A DNA stretch of 38,026 nt. Origin: Clostridiales bacterium. Its GTDB lineage: Bacteria; Bacillota; Clostridia; Lachnospirales; CAMVHY01. The stretch spans positions 1 through 38,026 of the forward strand of contig JAISCN010000029.1 in the NCBI GenBank assembly GCA_031265515.1, written 5' to 3'. Under the pieces are notes generated by a model. It did not search any database. It worked only from the letters and a program-made list of their open reading frames with translations, and had not been told where the DNA came from. Shown here one piece after another: positions 20,874 through 31,293 of the stretch. Both the position numbers and the translations under genes were made by a program. How positions within the stretch are numbered: position 1 is the stretch's first letter; the number at the start of each line of letters is the position of its first letter.

Positions 20874-21044
20874 CGACTTCCTGATAAGAATTTCAAAATA
20901 GTTGATTTCTTGTAGGATCAGCGACTATTTTTAATAATCTCTAGGATTAATTTTATGATCTCAGATAGTAATTTTATCACTTCTAAGATCATCAAGGGGT
21001 CTGTGATCATATTATCACCTCACTTTTTGCGAGTGAGGAAGTCG
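20874..21044 (+). other. Candidate structured RNA or MITE-like element, closed by CGACTTCCT/AGGAAGTCG and containing several hairpins
   Basis: Closing 9-bp arms 20874-20882/21036-21044; internal stems 20896-20904/20922-20930, 20955-20961/20986-20992, 21003-21007/21014-21018 and 21018-21024/21032-21038 (the last partly competes with its neighbours). Confidence 0.4.
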
Positions 21045-21263
21045 CTCATGTCGTCAAATTTAATTGACAGAACATAATAAGACTCACAGAAAAAATAACA
21101 TAAAATTTATTTTTATAAATTTATTTTCTTATTGAAATCATTAGAAATTATTTAAAAGAAGATTTTACGATATAACAAATGCTAGAATTATAAGTGTTAA
21201 CAAAGATATTATAGTTATCTTTTTGTGACAGAGATTGAGGAATTGATAAGATGATTATAATAT

Positions 21264-22217
21264 TTAGCTATTTTTTATAAACGATTCAAAATCATCTTTT
21301 ATTATTTTCCAATTGTCTTACAAATGTATTATCAACGTATTTATATAACTCCAATCTAGTTCCGAGCCGTATGAATGTCTTATAAAATGCCTAAACAATA
21401 AATACTTTTCTAATTTTTTTTATTTCGTCTCTGATGATTCTTATATTTTTCAAGTTATCAGCAAACATCACTTCAAACAACGTTTTGCGTCATTTAGAGT
21501 TATTAGGGATTTTCTCATTCAGGTTTTAAAAAATAATATAGACGCACTTTCTACACCGTTATAAAATGAATGAAGTACTTGATCATCTGCCGTAATTTCT
21601 ACAATATCAGGGAAATTTGTTTTGCATGAATTTAAAAAATGTTTTATATCTGCTAACAATATTTATCCTTGAAATTTCATGTTTAATTTTTATTTTTGTA
21701 TTTCTATCCAATTTGAATAATCTCGCCTATCTCATTAAGCATCGAATAAAAAATCTAGATTTTTATCAAAATCTACTAAGTCGATTTTGCTATCTATGTC
21801 AAAATGCAACCTTGAAATAAAGCTATACGATCCTCATCATTGGGTATTCTTTTAATAAGCGATTTTAAATAGAGAATCTACGTGTTCTTTAGTTTGAGAG
21901 TTTTCTCTGGATGTTGCTAAAAGAATTGGAAGTAAATGATTTGACAATCGTATTGATTCATCAATTAAACTATAGCCTGTCAGTTCTTCTAAAGGAAAAC
22001 CTATTTTACAAAATCTAACTTCTCTAGATATGAGAGATTTCATTCCAAGAGAGGATAAAATTATTTTTGCTAGCTTATTTTGTATCTCTGATGACGTATT
22101 CAGAATTTGAAAAAGTGCTCTTATTCTTAAAAGAATCTCGTATCTTGATAATCCTTGCAAAAATTTTAAAAGAAATGTAATAATATTTACATCATTAGGA
22201 ATTTCAATTTCTGACAT
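21264..22217 (-). pseudogene. Decayed orphan-family gene (multiple frameshifts/stops)
   Basis: N-terminal 121-aa ORF MSEIEIPNDVNIITFLLKFLQGLSRYEILLRIRALFQILNTS..., then protein-like segments in other frames: LKSLIKRIPNDEDRIALFQGCILT*, ADIKHFLNSCKTNFPDIVEITADDQVLHSFYNGVESASILFFKT*, LELYKYVDNTFVRQLENNKR*, KDDFESFIKNS*. Confidence 0.7.
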
Positions 22218-22344
22218 TTAACTTTTTTCCTCTATTTAATTTGAGAAAAACGTCAACAAACAAGTTTATTTTATAATAACTTGTCAGAAAATAAAAAATT
22301 TCTACAGTTCGCTTATGTAACAAAAAACGCAGATAATATCATCA

Positions 22345-22560
22345 TCATTTCTTATATTTATTGAGTTTTATTTCTGTATTTAATCTTTTTCTGTATACAA
22401 TATTGTGAATTCTTTTTTTTATTATAGATATTATTTCTTTGCCTCGACCTGAAATTTCGCCACCTATCAATACTATTTCCAGATTAAAAACATTAATAAT
22501 ATTCGCAAAATAAACGCACAACATGAGTAATATATTTTTATAAAATATTCTGTGTTGCAA
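22345..22560 (-). pseudogene. C-terminal remnant of a ROK-family sugar kinase/regulator
   Basis: CVYFANIINVFNLEIVLIGGEISGRGKEIISIIKKRI resembles the ROK C-terminal motif (ANLINLLNPEVIVIGGGIS..G..LL.PIK). No catalytic N-terminus found upstream. Confidence 0.65.
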
Positions 22561-22679
22561 AACTTTTGTATTTATCTATTAATTTGATCTTATAAAAAAT
22601 TTATTATAAAAAAATATAAAAATTGCTTAAAATATAAACTTATTAAGAACAAAATTTAAATATTGTTTAGCGAGAACTT

Positions 22680-24512
22680 TTGTTGAAGAATAATAATAAC
22701 AATAAAATAGATAATAATGAAATTAGCAACATAAGAAATTTTTGTATTATAGCTCATATCGATCATGGAAAATCAACTCTTGCAGATAGAATGATACAAA
22801 ATTCAGGTCTACTAGAAGAACGTGAAATGCAAGAACAAATTTTAGATAGCATGGATTTAGAAAGAGAACGCGGTATAACGATAAAATCACAGGCCATTAG
22901 ATTAAATTATAAATTTAATAATAAAAATTACGTTTTAAATTTAATAGATACTCCAGGACATATCGATTTTAACTATGAAGTTTCAAGAAGTTTAGCTGCG
23001 TGTGAAGGGGCTATTTTATTAATAGATGCGGCTCAAGGAATAGAAGCACAAACTTTAACTAATTTATATTTAGCATTAGAAAATAATTTAGAGGTTATTT
23101 GTGTAATAAATAAAATAGACTTGCCCAGTGCTAATCCAGAAAAAATAAAAAAAGAAATAGAAGAAATAATTTGTTTAGATGCTAGTGAAGTTCCACTTAT
23201 ATCTGCTAAAAATAATATAAATATAGATAAAGTTTTTGAGAACATAATTAAATTAGTTCCAGCACCAAAAGGTTTAATAAAAAATCCTCTGAGAGCTTTA
23301 ATATTCGATTCTAAGTATGACACATATAAAGGTGTAATAGTTTTTATTAGAGTTTTTGATGGTATAATTAAAAAAAAAATGACTATAAAATTTTTAGCCA
23401 CACAAAAAAATTTTGAAATAAATGACGTAGGTATACTTGAACCAGGAAAATTTGTTTCTAAAGATTTATTAAAAACTGGAGAAGTAGGATATTTTACCGC
23501 TAGCATAAAAAATGTTAGAGATACGCAAATAGGTGATACAGTTACTGATTTTAACAATTCGACTAAAGAAATTTTGCCTGGATATAAAAAAGTAATACCC
23601 ATGGTTTATTGCGGATTATATACGGCAGATAATTCTAAATACAATGAATTAAAAGATGCACTAGAGAAATTAAGTCTTAATGATGCATCTTTAACTTTTG
23701 AACCAGAAAGTTCTATAGCTTTAGGTTTTGGTTTTCGTTGTGGCTTTTTAGGATTATTGCATTTAGAAATAATTCAAGAAAGATTAGAACGCGAATATAA
23801 TTTAGATTTAATAACAACTGCTCCAGGTGTAATTTATAAATTCTTTTTAACTGATAAAACAATAACTAATTTATCAAATCCGAGAGAAATGCCAAATTTA
23901 AATAATATTTTGTATATACAAGAACCTTTTGTTCATGCCAATATAATATCTCCGCAAGAATATATAGGATCAATTATAAAGTTATGTCAAGAACGCCGTG
24001 GAAAATATTTAGATATGATATATTTAGATAAATCGCGAGTAAAATTAGTTTACGATATGCCACTTAACGAAATAATTTATGATTTTTTTGACACCTTAAA
24101 ATCATGCTCTCGAGGTTATGCTTCTCTTGATTATAATTTAAAAAACTATGAGACCTCTGATTTAGTAAAATTAAATATTTTAATAAATCATGAAATTATT
24201 GATTCTTTATCATTTATAGTTCACAGATCAAATGCATATACTCGCGGAAAAAAAATAGTAGAAAAATTAAAGACACTTATACCAAGACAACTTTTTGAAG
24301 TTCCAATTCAAGCAAGTATAAATAATAAAATTATTGCTCGTGAAACAGTTAGTGCTGTTCGCAAAGATGTTTTATCCAAATGCTACGGTGGGGACATATC
24401 TCGCAAGAGAAAACTTTTAGAAAAGCAAAAAGAGGGCAAAAAAAGAATGCGTCAAATTGGCAACATTGAGATACCGCAGAGCGCATTTATGAGCGTTTTA
24501 AAGCTCGATTAG
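22680..24512 (+). CDS. lepA: Elongation factor 4 (LepA)
   Basis: [62 protein letters not shown]-terminal [41 protein letters not shown]. Confidence 0.99.
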   Translation: MLKNNNNNKIDNNEISNIRNFCIIAHIDHGKSTLADRMIQNSGLLEEREMQEQILDSMDLERERGITIKSQAIRLNYKFNNKNYVLNLIDTPGHIDFNYEVSRSLAACEGAILLIDAAQGIEAQTLTNLYLALENNLEVICVINKIDLPSANPEKIKKEIEEIICLDASEVPLISAKNNINIDKVFENIIKLVPAPKGLIKNPLRALIFDSKYDTYKGVIVFIRVFDGIIKKKMTIKFLATQKNFEINDVGILEPGKFVSKDLLKTGEVGYFTASIKNVRDTQIGDTVTDFNNSTKEILPGYKKVIPMVYCGLYTADNSKYNELKDALEKLSLNDASLTFEPESSIALGFGFRCGFLGLLHLEIIQERLEREYNLDLITTAPGVIYKFFLTDKTITNLSNPREMPNLNNILYIQEPFVHANIISPQEYIGSIIKLCQERRGKYLDMIYLDKSRVKLVYDMPLNEIIYDFFDTLKSCSRGYASLDYNLKNYETSDLVKLNILINHEIIDSLSFIVHRSNAYTRGKKIVEKLKTLIPRQLFEVPIQASINNKIIARETVSAVRKDVLSKCYGGDISRKRKLLEKQKEGKKRMRQIGNIEIPQSAFMSVLKLD

Positions 24513-24526
24513 ATAATTCCTAAATT

Positions 24527-25750
24527 TCAACAATATTTGTTAACTAAGTTATTTGTTTTCTCTTTGCAAATATTTTTTTTATTGTCATAGTCTTTGACTA
24601 CGAATTCTATTATATCAGCAATTTCTTTCATGTCATTTTCATTAAAACCTCGTGTAGTAATTGCTGGAGTCCCTAATCTGATTCCACTTGTTATAAATTT
24701 AGATTGCTTATCAAATGGCACGGAATTTTTATTACATGTGATACCAATGTCATCTAATTTTTCTTCGATTTCTTTTCCAGTTTTATTAAAGTTACTCAAG
24801 TCGACTAGCATAAGATGATTATCTGTTCCATTAGAAACTATCTTAAAATCGCGCAAAATTAATTCGTTTGCTAAAGTTTTTGCATTTATTATTACTCTTT
24901 TGCAATAATTTTTGAATTCCGGGCTTAGCGCTTCTTTAAATGCAACAGCCTTTGCAGCTATTATGTGCATTAAAGGACCGCCTTGTATTCCTGGAAAAAC
25001 TGCTTTGTCTAATTTTTCTGCATATTTTTTTTTGCATAAGATTAATCCGCCACGCGGACCTCGTAAAGTTTTATGCGTTGTAGAAGTTACAAAATCAGCG
25101 TATTCAACAGGATTATTGTGAAGTCCTGAAGCTATCAAACCTGCTATATGAGCCATATCGACCATTAAATAAGCGTTAATTTCTTTTGCGATGTCACCAA
25201 AAATTTTAAAATCTATTTCTCTAGAGTAAGCACTTGCTCCAGCAATTATTAATTTTGGTTTGTTTTTCAAAGCTATTTCTCTTACTTGTTTAAAATCAAT
25301 TAATCCGGTTTCTTTATCGACTCCATAAGAAATAACATTAAAATATCTTCCTGAAAATGTGATAGGCGAACCATGAGTTAAATGCCCACCATGTGATAAA
25401 TCCATTCCCATTATTAAATCTCCTGGATTTAAAACACAAAAAAATACCGCAGCGTTAGCCTGAGAACCAGAATGCGCTTGGACATTTGCGTGTTCAGCGC
25501 CAAATAATTTTTTTACTCTTTCTATTGCTAAATTTTCTGCTATATCAACATATTCACAGCCGCCATAATATCTTTTTTCCGGATATCCTTCAGCATATTT
25601 ATTTGTCATAATAGAACCCATAGCCTCTAAAATTGATTTAGATACAAAATTCTCAGAAGCAATTAATTCTATTTTCTTTTCTTGTCTATTTTCTTCGTTT
25701 ATTATAGCGTCATATATTTCTTTATCTTGTGTTTTTAAAGATTCATACAC
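24527..25750 (-). CDS. glyA: Serine hydroxymethyltransferase
   Basis: [75 protein letters not shown]. Confidence 0.99.
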   Translation of the reverse strand: MYESLKTQDKEIYDAIINEENRQEKKIELIASENFVSKSILEAMGSIMTNKYAEGYPEKRYYGGCEYVDIAENLAIERVKKLFGAEHANVQAHSGSQANAAVFFCVLNPGDLIMGMDLSHGGHLTHGSPITFSGRYFNVISYGVDKETGLIDFKQVREIALKNKPKLIIAGASAYSREIDFKIFGDIAKEINAYLMVDMAHIAGLIASGLHNNPVEYADFVTSTTHKTLRGPRGGLILCKKKYAEKLDKAVFPGIQGGPLMHIIAAKAVAFKEALSPEFKNYCKRVIINAKTLANELILRDFKIVSNGTDNHLMLVDLSNFNKTGKEIEEKLDDIGITCNKNSVPFDKQSKFITSGIRLGTPAITTRGFNENDMKEIADIIEFVVKDYDNKKNICKEKTNNLVNKYC

Positions 25751-25808
25751 AAAAGATCACAATCCTATAAAAATTAATTTTTATATTAAAAATTTTTTTA
25801 ATTTTAAT

Positions 25809-26831
25809 TTATTCACACAAATCAATAATTAATAAGTCAAGAGCCAATCTTTTATTTATTAAATATTTTAGTTTAGAATCAAGCTTAACAAAGTTTTCTA
25901 ATATATTACTCTTAAATTCGATGTCATTTTTGTTATTAATATCTTTTTTTATAGATTTATATAAATAAAAAATTAAACTATATATAAAATCTCCGGAATC
26001 TTTGCCCGAATCAATAAAACTATCTATGATTTCAAGAGCGGATGATAAATTTTTATTTTCTAGCTCGTTAATAAATCTATCACAAGTCTCAAAATCTAAC
26101 ACACTTAAAAAATCTAAAATATCTTTTAAATTTATTCTCTTGTTTCTATATAAATTAGAACATCTATCTAAAACACTAATTGCATCTCTTAATGAACCGT
26201 TATTAATTTCTGATATATATTCTAAAGCATCGTAATCAATAATAATTTCTTCTTGCTCGCAAATATTTTTTAGAGAAACAAATATATCTTTATCACAAAT
26301 TTTTTTAAAATCATATCTTTGGCATCGCGATATTATCGTAGTTGGTATTTTTTTATATTCAGTAGTTGCTAAGATAAAAACTATATACTTAGGAGGTTCT
26401 TCTAAAGTTTTTAATAAAGCATTAAAAGCACCTGACGATAACATATGAATCTCGTCTATTATATAAATTTTATATCGCGAGTTATCTACTGGAGGGTATT
26501 TTATTTCTTCACAAAGGTCTCGTATATTATCCACACTATTATTGCTAGCAGCATCTATTTCTATTATATTTATATTACTTTTATTTTTTGTATTTAAACA
26601 CTGGTGACATTTGTTACACGGTTCTCCGTCGTTATTAGATTCACAATTTAAAGCCATAGCAAAAATTTTTGCAATCGAAGTTTTTCCAGTACCATGAGAT
26701 CCACAAAATAAATAAGCGTGTGAAATCTGTTTTGATTTTATTTGATTAATCAAAGTTTTAACAACGTGCTTTTGGCTTACGACATCACAAAATTTTTTAG
26801 GTCTATATTTTCTGTATAATGCTTGATAAAT
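25809..26831 (-). CDS. dnaX: DNA polymerase III subunit gamma (DnaX), short form; apparent ATT initiator
   Basis: The frame extends past the track start (TTG 26753) to IYQALYRKYRPKKFCDVVSQKHVVKTL-INQIKSKQISHAYLF. In-frame TAA lies immediately upstream of ATT (26829-26831), with GGTGA 5 nt upstream of ATT. Walker A CGSHGTGKTSIAK, zinc-binding CNKCHQC, LLKTLEEPP. Confidence 0.93.
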   Translation of the reverse strand: MYQALYRKYRPKKFCDVVSQKHVVKTLINQIKSKQISHAYLFCGSHGTGKTSIAKIFAMALNCESNNDGEPCNKCHQCLNTKNKSNINIIEIDAASNNSVDNIRDLCEEIKYPPVDNSRYKIYIIDEIHMLSSGAFNALLKTLEEPPKYIVFILATTEYKKIPTTIISRCQRYDFKKICDKDIFVSLKNICEQEEIIIDYDALEYISEINNGSLRDAISVLDRCSNLYRNKRINLKDILDFLSVLDFETCDRFINELENKNLSSALEIIDSFIDSGKDSGDFIYSLIFYLYKSIKKDINNKNDIEFKSNILENFVKLDSKLKYLINKRLALDLLIIDLCE

Positions 26832-27046
26832 TTAAATCACCGAAAAGAATTATAAATAATATTTAATTTATAGACTAGATATTTTTTATTTTGTTATTAT
26901 TAAAAACAAATATAATTTATTGATTTGAAAAGTAGTTTTGACATCAAACAGTGTGTCGTGCGTTTATATTTAAAATTAAGAAACAAAACTAAAATTAATA
27001 TTTTAAGCATAGTTATATTTTCTAAACTCTTTAAATAAAAATTTAT

Positions 27047-28027
27047 ATGCAAAAGTTTTTTTACAAAATCAACACTTTGCTTAGAATATTTTTTTTTGTA
27101 GTTTTATTGACATTTGTTATACCGAGTGCTGTTAATTTTTGTTTTGCGTTTGAGCTAAATAAGACAAAGATACATAATAAAAAAATAATAAATAATAAAA
27201 TCAAAAATTTAGAAGTTAACAAAAAAAATAATACTAAAATCGAAATTAATCAATTAGAAGATTATTTAAAGTTAGTTGTTGCAGAAGAAATGCCGGCATA
27301 TTTTGAAATAGAAGCCTTAAAAGCACAAGCAGTAGCATCCAGAAGTTATGCTGTTAAAAATTATAACGGCAAAGATCTTAAAGAATTATATCAAGCTTAT
27401 AGCGATATAGAAAAATTAAAAGAAAAATGGAATAACGATTTTGATAAGTATTATAAAAAAATTTGTTTTGCTGTTGATAGTACAAAAGGACAAATTATAA
27501 AATATAATAACGATGTTGCTTTGGCAGTATTTCATTCGACAAGTGCAGGTGTTACTCAAAACTCTGAAGATGTTTGGAAAAATGAATTGCCATATCTCAA
27601 AAGTGTTGATAGCTATGACGATATAAATGCTTTAAATTTTGTTTCGTATAAGACTTTTAAAATTAGTGATATTTGCCAAAAAATAAATAAAAAATTTGAA
27701 ACTGACATAAACAAAAATAATTTTGAAAACAATTTTAAAGTAAGTATAAAATCCAATAGTGGATACATAAAAAAACTTAAAATATGCGAAAAAGATATTA
27801 GCGCAATGGAATTTAGAATGCTATTAGATTTACGTTCAACTAATTTTGAATTTTATTTAGATAAAGATAATAGTCAAATAACTTTTAAAACCAAAGGATA
27901 TGGTCACGGCGTAGGAATGAGTCAATACGGTGCACATTACATGGCTAAAAAAGGTTTTAATTATGTTGATATATTAAAGCATTATTATAGCGGTGTACAT
28001 ATAGAAAAAATGGATATAAAAAAATAG
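27047..28027 (+). CDS. spoIID: SpoIID/LytB-domain protein (stage II sporulation protein D)
   Basis: LEDYLKLVVAEEMPAYFEIEALKAQAVASRSYAVKN...FHSTSAGVTQNSEDVW...YGHGVGMSQYGAHYMAKKGFNYVDILKHYYSGV; N-terminal signal/TM. Confidence 0.93.
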   Translation: MQKFFYKINTLLRIFFFVVLLTFVIPSAVNFCFAFELNKTKIHNKKIINNKIKNLEVNKKNNTKIEINQLEDYLKLVVAEEMPAYFEIEALKAQAVASRSYAVKNYNGKDLKELYQAYSDIEKLKEKWNNDFDKYYKKICFAVDSTKGQIIKYNNDVALAVFHSTSAGVTQNSEDVWKNELPYLKSVDSYDDINALNFVSYKTFKISDICQKINKKFETDINKNNFENNFKVSIKSNSGYIKKLKICEKDISAMEFRMLLDLRSTNFEFYLDKDNSQITFKTKGYGHGVGMSQYGAHYMAKKGFNYVDILKHYYSGVHIEKMDIKK

Positions 28028-28296
28028 TTTATTAATTTTTAGATACTTGAATTTTATCTTTTTATTATTATAAAAGATTTATCTAAGATTATCTTTAATA
28101 GAATTAGATCAATTTTAAATCTAAATAAATATTTTTTATAAAATAAAGATGCTACGGTGACAAAAGATTATAACTAAAAACTATGATTTTGCTTTGTAAA
28201 AAAATATTTAATATAAAAAACAAATATAAAAAATAGAATAATATTTCAATTTCTAAACATACTTGTCTTCGTATTTAAAAAAACAGACGAGACGGG

Positions 28297-29934
28297 TTGG
28301 TATATCGCGTGAGCAGGGTTAATTCTCAAAGTGAAAAATTAACAGATTCTGGTCTTATTATAGCCACTCTTTTTAAAATATCGGAATCGACACACTTTTC
28401 TAAAGATCTTCAAGCTTTTGACAGACGCTACCTTGGTAAAAAATTTTTAGATATTTTTGATAAAATATTAAGAGAAATGTCTTCTAGACCTAATATTATT
28501 AATAAACTTGTGGATTTGTCAACTGATATTACTATCTCCCGTATAATAATGAAAAAGTATATAATTGATATTATAGCAGAAGAATTCAGAAGTTCTATAA
28601 ATGAAAATATCGAAGATATGAAAAATGCCTTACGAAATCAAGGCTTTGATGAATCACAAGTAAAAATCCTTAAAACTTTTCTTTCATCTATTTACATGAA
28701 AAATGTTACATCGTTAAATGATCGTATTATAATGGACAGAAATGTTGGTGACCAAATAGATCGAACTATAATCAATCGAGATATAAGTACTTGTGTAGAA
28801 AATATATCAAATTCATTGCCTGGAGAATCAGCGGTTAAAGGTTTGAAAACAATTGTTAATATTTATATGAACAACGTTCAAGAACTAAGAGAAATAGGTG
28901 ATCCAAATAGTTCTAAAGCGCATTTATTAATTTCAGAATTAGGCAATAATATAAAATTATTAAGAAACGCAATTTCTGAATTAAAAAATAGATTGCGAGA
29001 GATAGGAATTGACGATCCATTGATTATACAAACAATAAATAGAAATATCAAGCTGATAGAAGATGATGTAAATCAAACCAACAGGATGATTTTACAGCCA
29101 TCAATTTTAAATTCAGATGTTTTTCCACCCAGGGATATAGCGAATAATAGTAGATCTCATGAACTGGAAGAAAAGTGTTCAGAATATTCTAATCTTATGG
29201 GTAATTTGGGAAGAACTGAATTGTTGGCATTTGTAAGATCTTCGGACAGTCGTACGTGCGAAAGAGCATTAAGTCTTTTTCCAAAACCACAACAAGAGCC
29301 TAATCCTAATGACATTCGTAAATTATTTGTTGCTATAGAATTGTCTAGAAATCCTAAGATTTTTCCTGGTATGAATAAAACGATCCAAATTTTGCCCCAC
29401 AGGAGATGGGAACGGTTATTTGAAATGCCTTTGGCTGCTTTAGAATGTCTCCAAAAAATTTCTAAAGGTGAATTAAACGTAAGACAAATAAAACAACAAA
29501 TTAGAAAATTGGAAACATCTATACGAAATTCGAAAGGTTCTATATCATCCACATCGCAGCAACGAGAACAAGTTATTAATGCAGCGAAAGAAAAAATACA
29601 AGCGTTTCGACAAGCTATTAGATTTTTAGAAAACAAACAAGTTAATGAAACCTCTAGAGGATCTCATTTGTTTTCAAAAAGCACTCAAAAAGGATTTAAA
29701 GCTATAAATCAAGAAATATCTAGTTTAATTAAAAAAATTGCTGCTGAAAAATCAAAATTGAATGATTCAAAAACTCCAGAACACAAATTACAAATCCACG
29801 AAAGAAGAATTGAAAGATATCTATCAGAAATATCACAACTTGAACAAAAATTAAATCCGACACGAAGTTTGCCAAATATAAGAGAACATTCCGCACCTTC
29901 TGTCCCGCGAAAAACACAGAGTCGTGCTAGATAG
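28297..29934 (+). CDS. Orphan 545-aa coiled-coil-rich protein, no family recognised
   Basis: Long ORF with charged heptad-like stretches (IKQQIRKLETSIRNSKGSIS..., ISSLIKKIAAEKSKLNDS...RRIERYLSEISQLEQKL); Arg-rich C-terminus. Confidence 0.78.
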   Translation: MVYRVSRVNSQSEKLTDSGLIIATLFKISESTHFSKDLQAFDRRYLGKKFLDIFDKILREMSSRPNIINKLVDLSTDITISRIIMKKYIIDIIAEEFRSSINENIEDMKNALRNQGFDESQVKILKTFLSSIYMKNVTSLNDRIIMDRNVGDQIDRTIINRDISTCVENISNSLPGESAVKGLKTIVNIYMNNVQELREIGDPNSSKAHLLISELGNNIKLLRNAISELKNRLREIGIDDPLIIQTINRNIKLIEDDVNQTNRMILQPSILNSDVFPPRDIANNSRSHELEEKCSEYSNLMGNLGRTELLAFVRSSDSRTCERALSLFPKPQQEPNPNDIRKLFVAIELSRNPKIFPGMNKTIQILPHRRWERLFEMPLAALECLQKISKGELNVRQIKQQIRKLETSIRNSKGSISSTSQQREQVINAAKEKIQAFRQAIRFLENKQVNETSRGSHLFSKSTQKGFKAINQEISSLIKKIAAEKSKLNDSKTPEHKLQIHERRIERYLSEISQLEQKLNPTRSLPNIREHSAPSVPRKTQSRAR

Positions 29935-30111
29935 TTTGGATACTAATTTTTTCAACCATATTCATCATAATTTAATTAATACTAGTTAATATCTTTTGAG
30001 TATTTTTATTATTTATACGTAAAAAATAAGCCTAAAGAAGAGAAAAGAGTAACGCTAGACAGTTTTAATACTAGTTTTTTTCAATATTTTTATTATTAAG
30101 ACGTAAAAAAT
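29926..30111. repeat. Degenerate direct repeat downstream of the 28297-29934 ORF
   Basis: gctagatagtttggatactaattttttcaa (29926) vs gctagacagttttaatactagtttttttcaa (30054); agtatttttattatttatacgtaaaaaat (29999) vs aatatttttattattaagacgtaaaaaat (30083). Confidence 0.65.
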
Positions 30112-30204
30112 TCTAGATAAAATTAAAATACTAAACCCAAATTATTAAAAACTTAATTTTAATGATAGAGTTTTTCAGAATAAATTATAAATTGGAGAAT
30201 TTTC

Positions 30205-31290
30205 GTGAGACTTGGAATAGTTGGATTGCCAAATGTTGGTAAAAGCACTTTATTTAACTCTTTAACTAATTTAAATATAGCTTCGGAAAATTATCCATTT
30301 TGTACGATAGAGCCAAACAAAGGCATTGTAAATGTTCCTGATGAGAGATTAATTAAATTAGCTGATTTATATAATTGCAATAATATTGTACACGCAACAG
30401 TAGAGTTTGTAGATATAGCGGGTCTTATTAAAGGCGCAAGTAATGGCGAAGGATTAGGAAATAAATTTCTCTCGCATATTAGAGAAGTAGATGCAATATT
30501 GCATGTAGTGAGATGTTTTGAAAATAATGATATAATTCACGTAAGTGGCAATATAAATGTTTTTAATGATGTCGAAGTCGTAAATATAGAATTAATTTTG
30601 TCTGATATAGAATTTCTTGAAAAAAAAATGAATAAATATAAAAAAGACATAAAAAAAGATAAATCTATAGAAAAAGAATTAAATATATTAAATAAAATTA
30701 AAATTGGTCTAGAAAATAATGTTTGTGCAAGAAATTTAAAATTAAACGATGAAGAATTTTTGATAGCAAAAAAAAATAACTTATTGAGTTTAAAACCAGT
30801 TTTATATGTCGCTAACTTAGATGAAAGTAATTTTAATAAAAAAAATATTTATGTTAACGAGATAGAAAAAATCGCCAATAAAGATAATTCTTTTGTGATA
30901 AAAATTTGTGTAAAACTTGAGCAAGAAATAAGTGAATTAAATTTAAAAAACAAAAAAATATTTTTAGAAGAACTAGGATTAGAAAAATCTGGTTTAGATA
31001 GATTGATTAGAGAAAGCTATAATTTACTTGGAATGATAAGTTTTTTAACAGCAGGCCCTAAAGAGACAAGAGCTTGGACGATATTTAAAAATACAAGAAT
31101 AGTTAAGGCTGCTGGAAAAATTCATTCGGATTTTGAAAGAGGTTTTATAAAAGCAGAAGTAATAGATTATGACGATTTAATCAGATGTCACTCAATAACA
31201 GAAGCAAAATCAAAAGGATTAGTTAGGATAGAAGGAAAAGAATATATTGTTAAAGATGGTGATGTCATTGTTTTTAGGTTTAATGTGTAG
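30205..31290 (+). CDS. ychF: Redox-regulated ATPase/GTPase YchF (Obg-like)
   Basis: GIVGLPNVGKSTLFNSLTN, YPFCTIEPNKGIVNVPDERL, FVDIAGLIKGASNGEGLGNKFLSHIREVDAI, C-terminal TGS. Confidence 0.98.
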   Translation: MRLGIVGLPNVGKSTLFNSLTNLNIASENYPFCTIEPNKGIVNVPDERLIKLADLYNCNNIVHATVEFVDIAGLIKGASNGEGLGNKFLSHIREVDAILHVVRCFENNDIIHVSGNINVFNDVEVVNIELILSDIEFLEKKMNKYKKDIKKDKSIEKELNILNKIKIGLENNVCARNLKLNDEEFLIAKKNNLLSLKPVLYVANLDESNFNKKNIYVNEIEKIANKDNSFVIKICVKLEQEISELNLKNKKIFLEELGLEKSGLDRLIRESYNLLGMISFLTAGPKETRAWTIFKNTRIVKAAGKIHSDFERGFIKAEVIDYDDLIRCHSITEAKSKGLVRIEGKEYIVKDGDVIVFRFNV

Positions 31291-31293
31291 CTC

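Noticed and set aside
21363-21376. gagccgtatg resembling the 5' strand of group II intron domain V
   Set aside because: No complementary 3' strand or reverse transcriptase; the segment overlaps the minus-strand coding relic.
21617-21820. 67-aa plus-strand ORF
   Set aside because: Antisense to the 21264-22217 coding relic; no RBS or recognisable domain.
23033-23602. Antisense 189-aa ORF in lepA
   Set aside because: Opposite strongly conserved LepA; hydrophobic composition is typical of antisense AT-rich codons.
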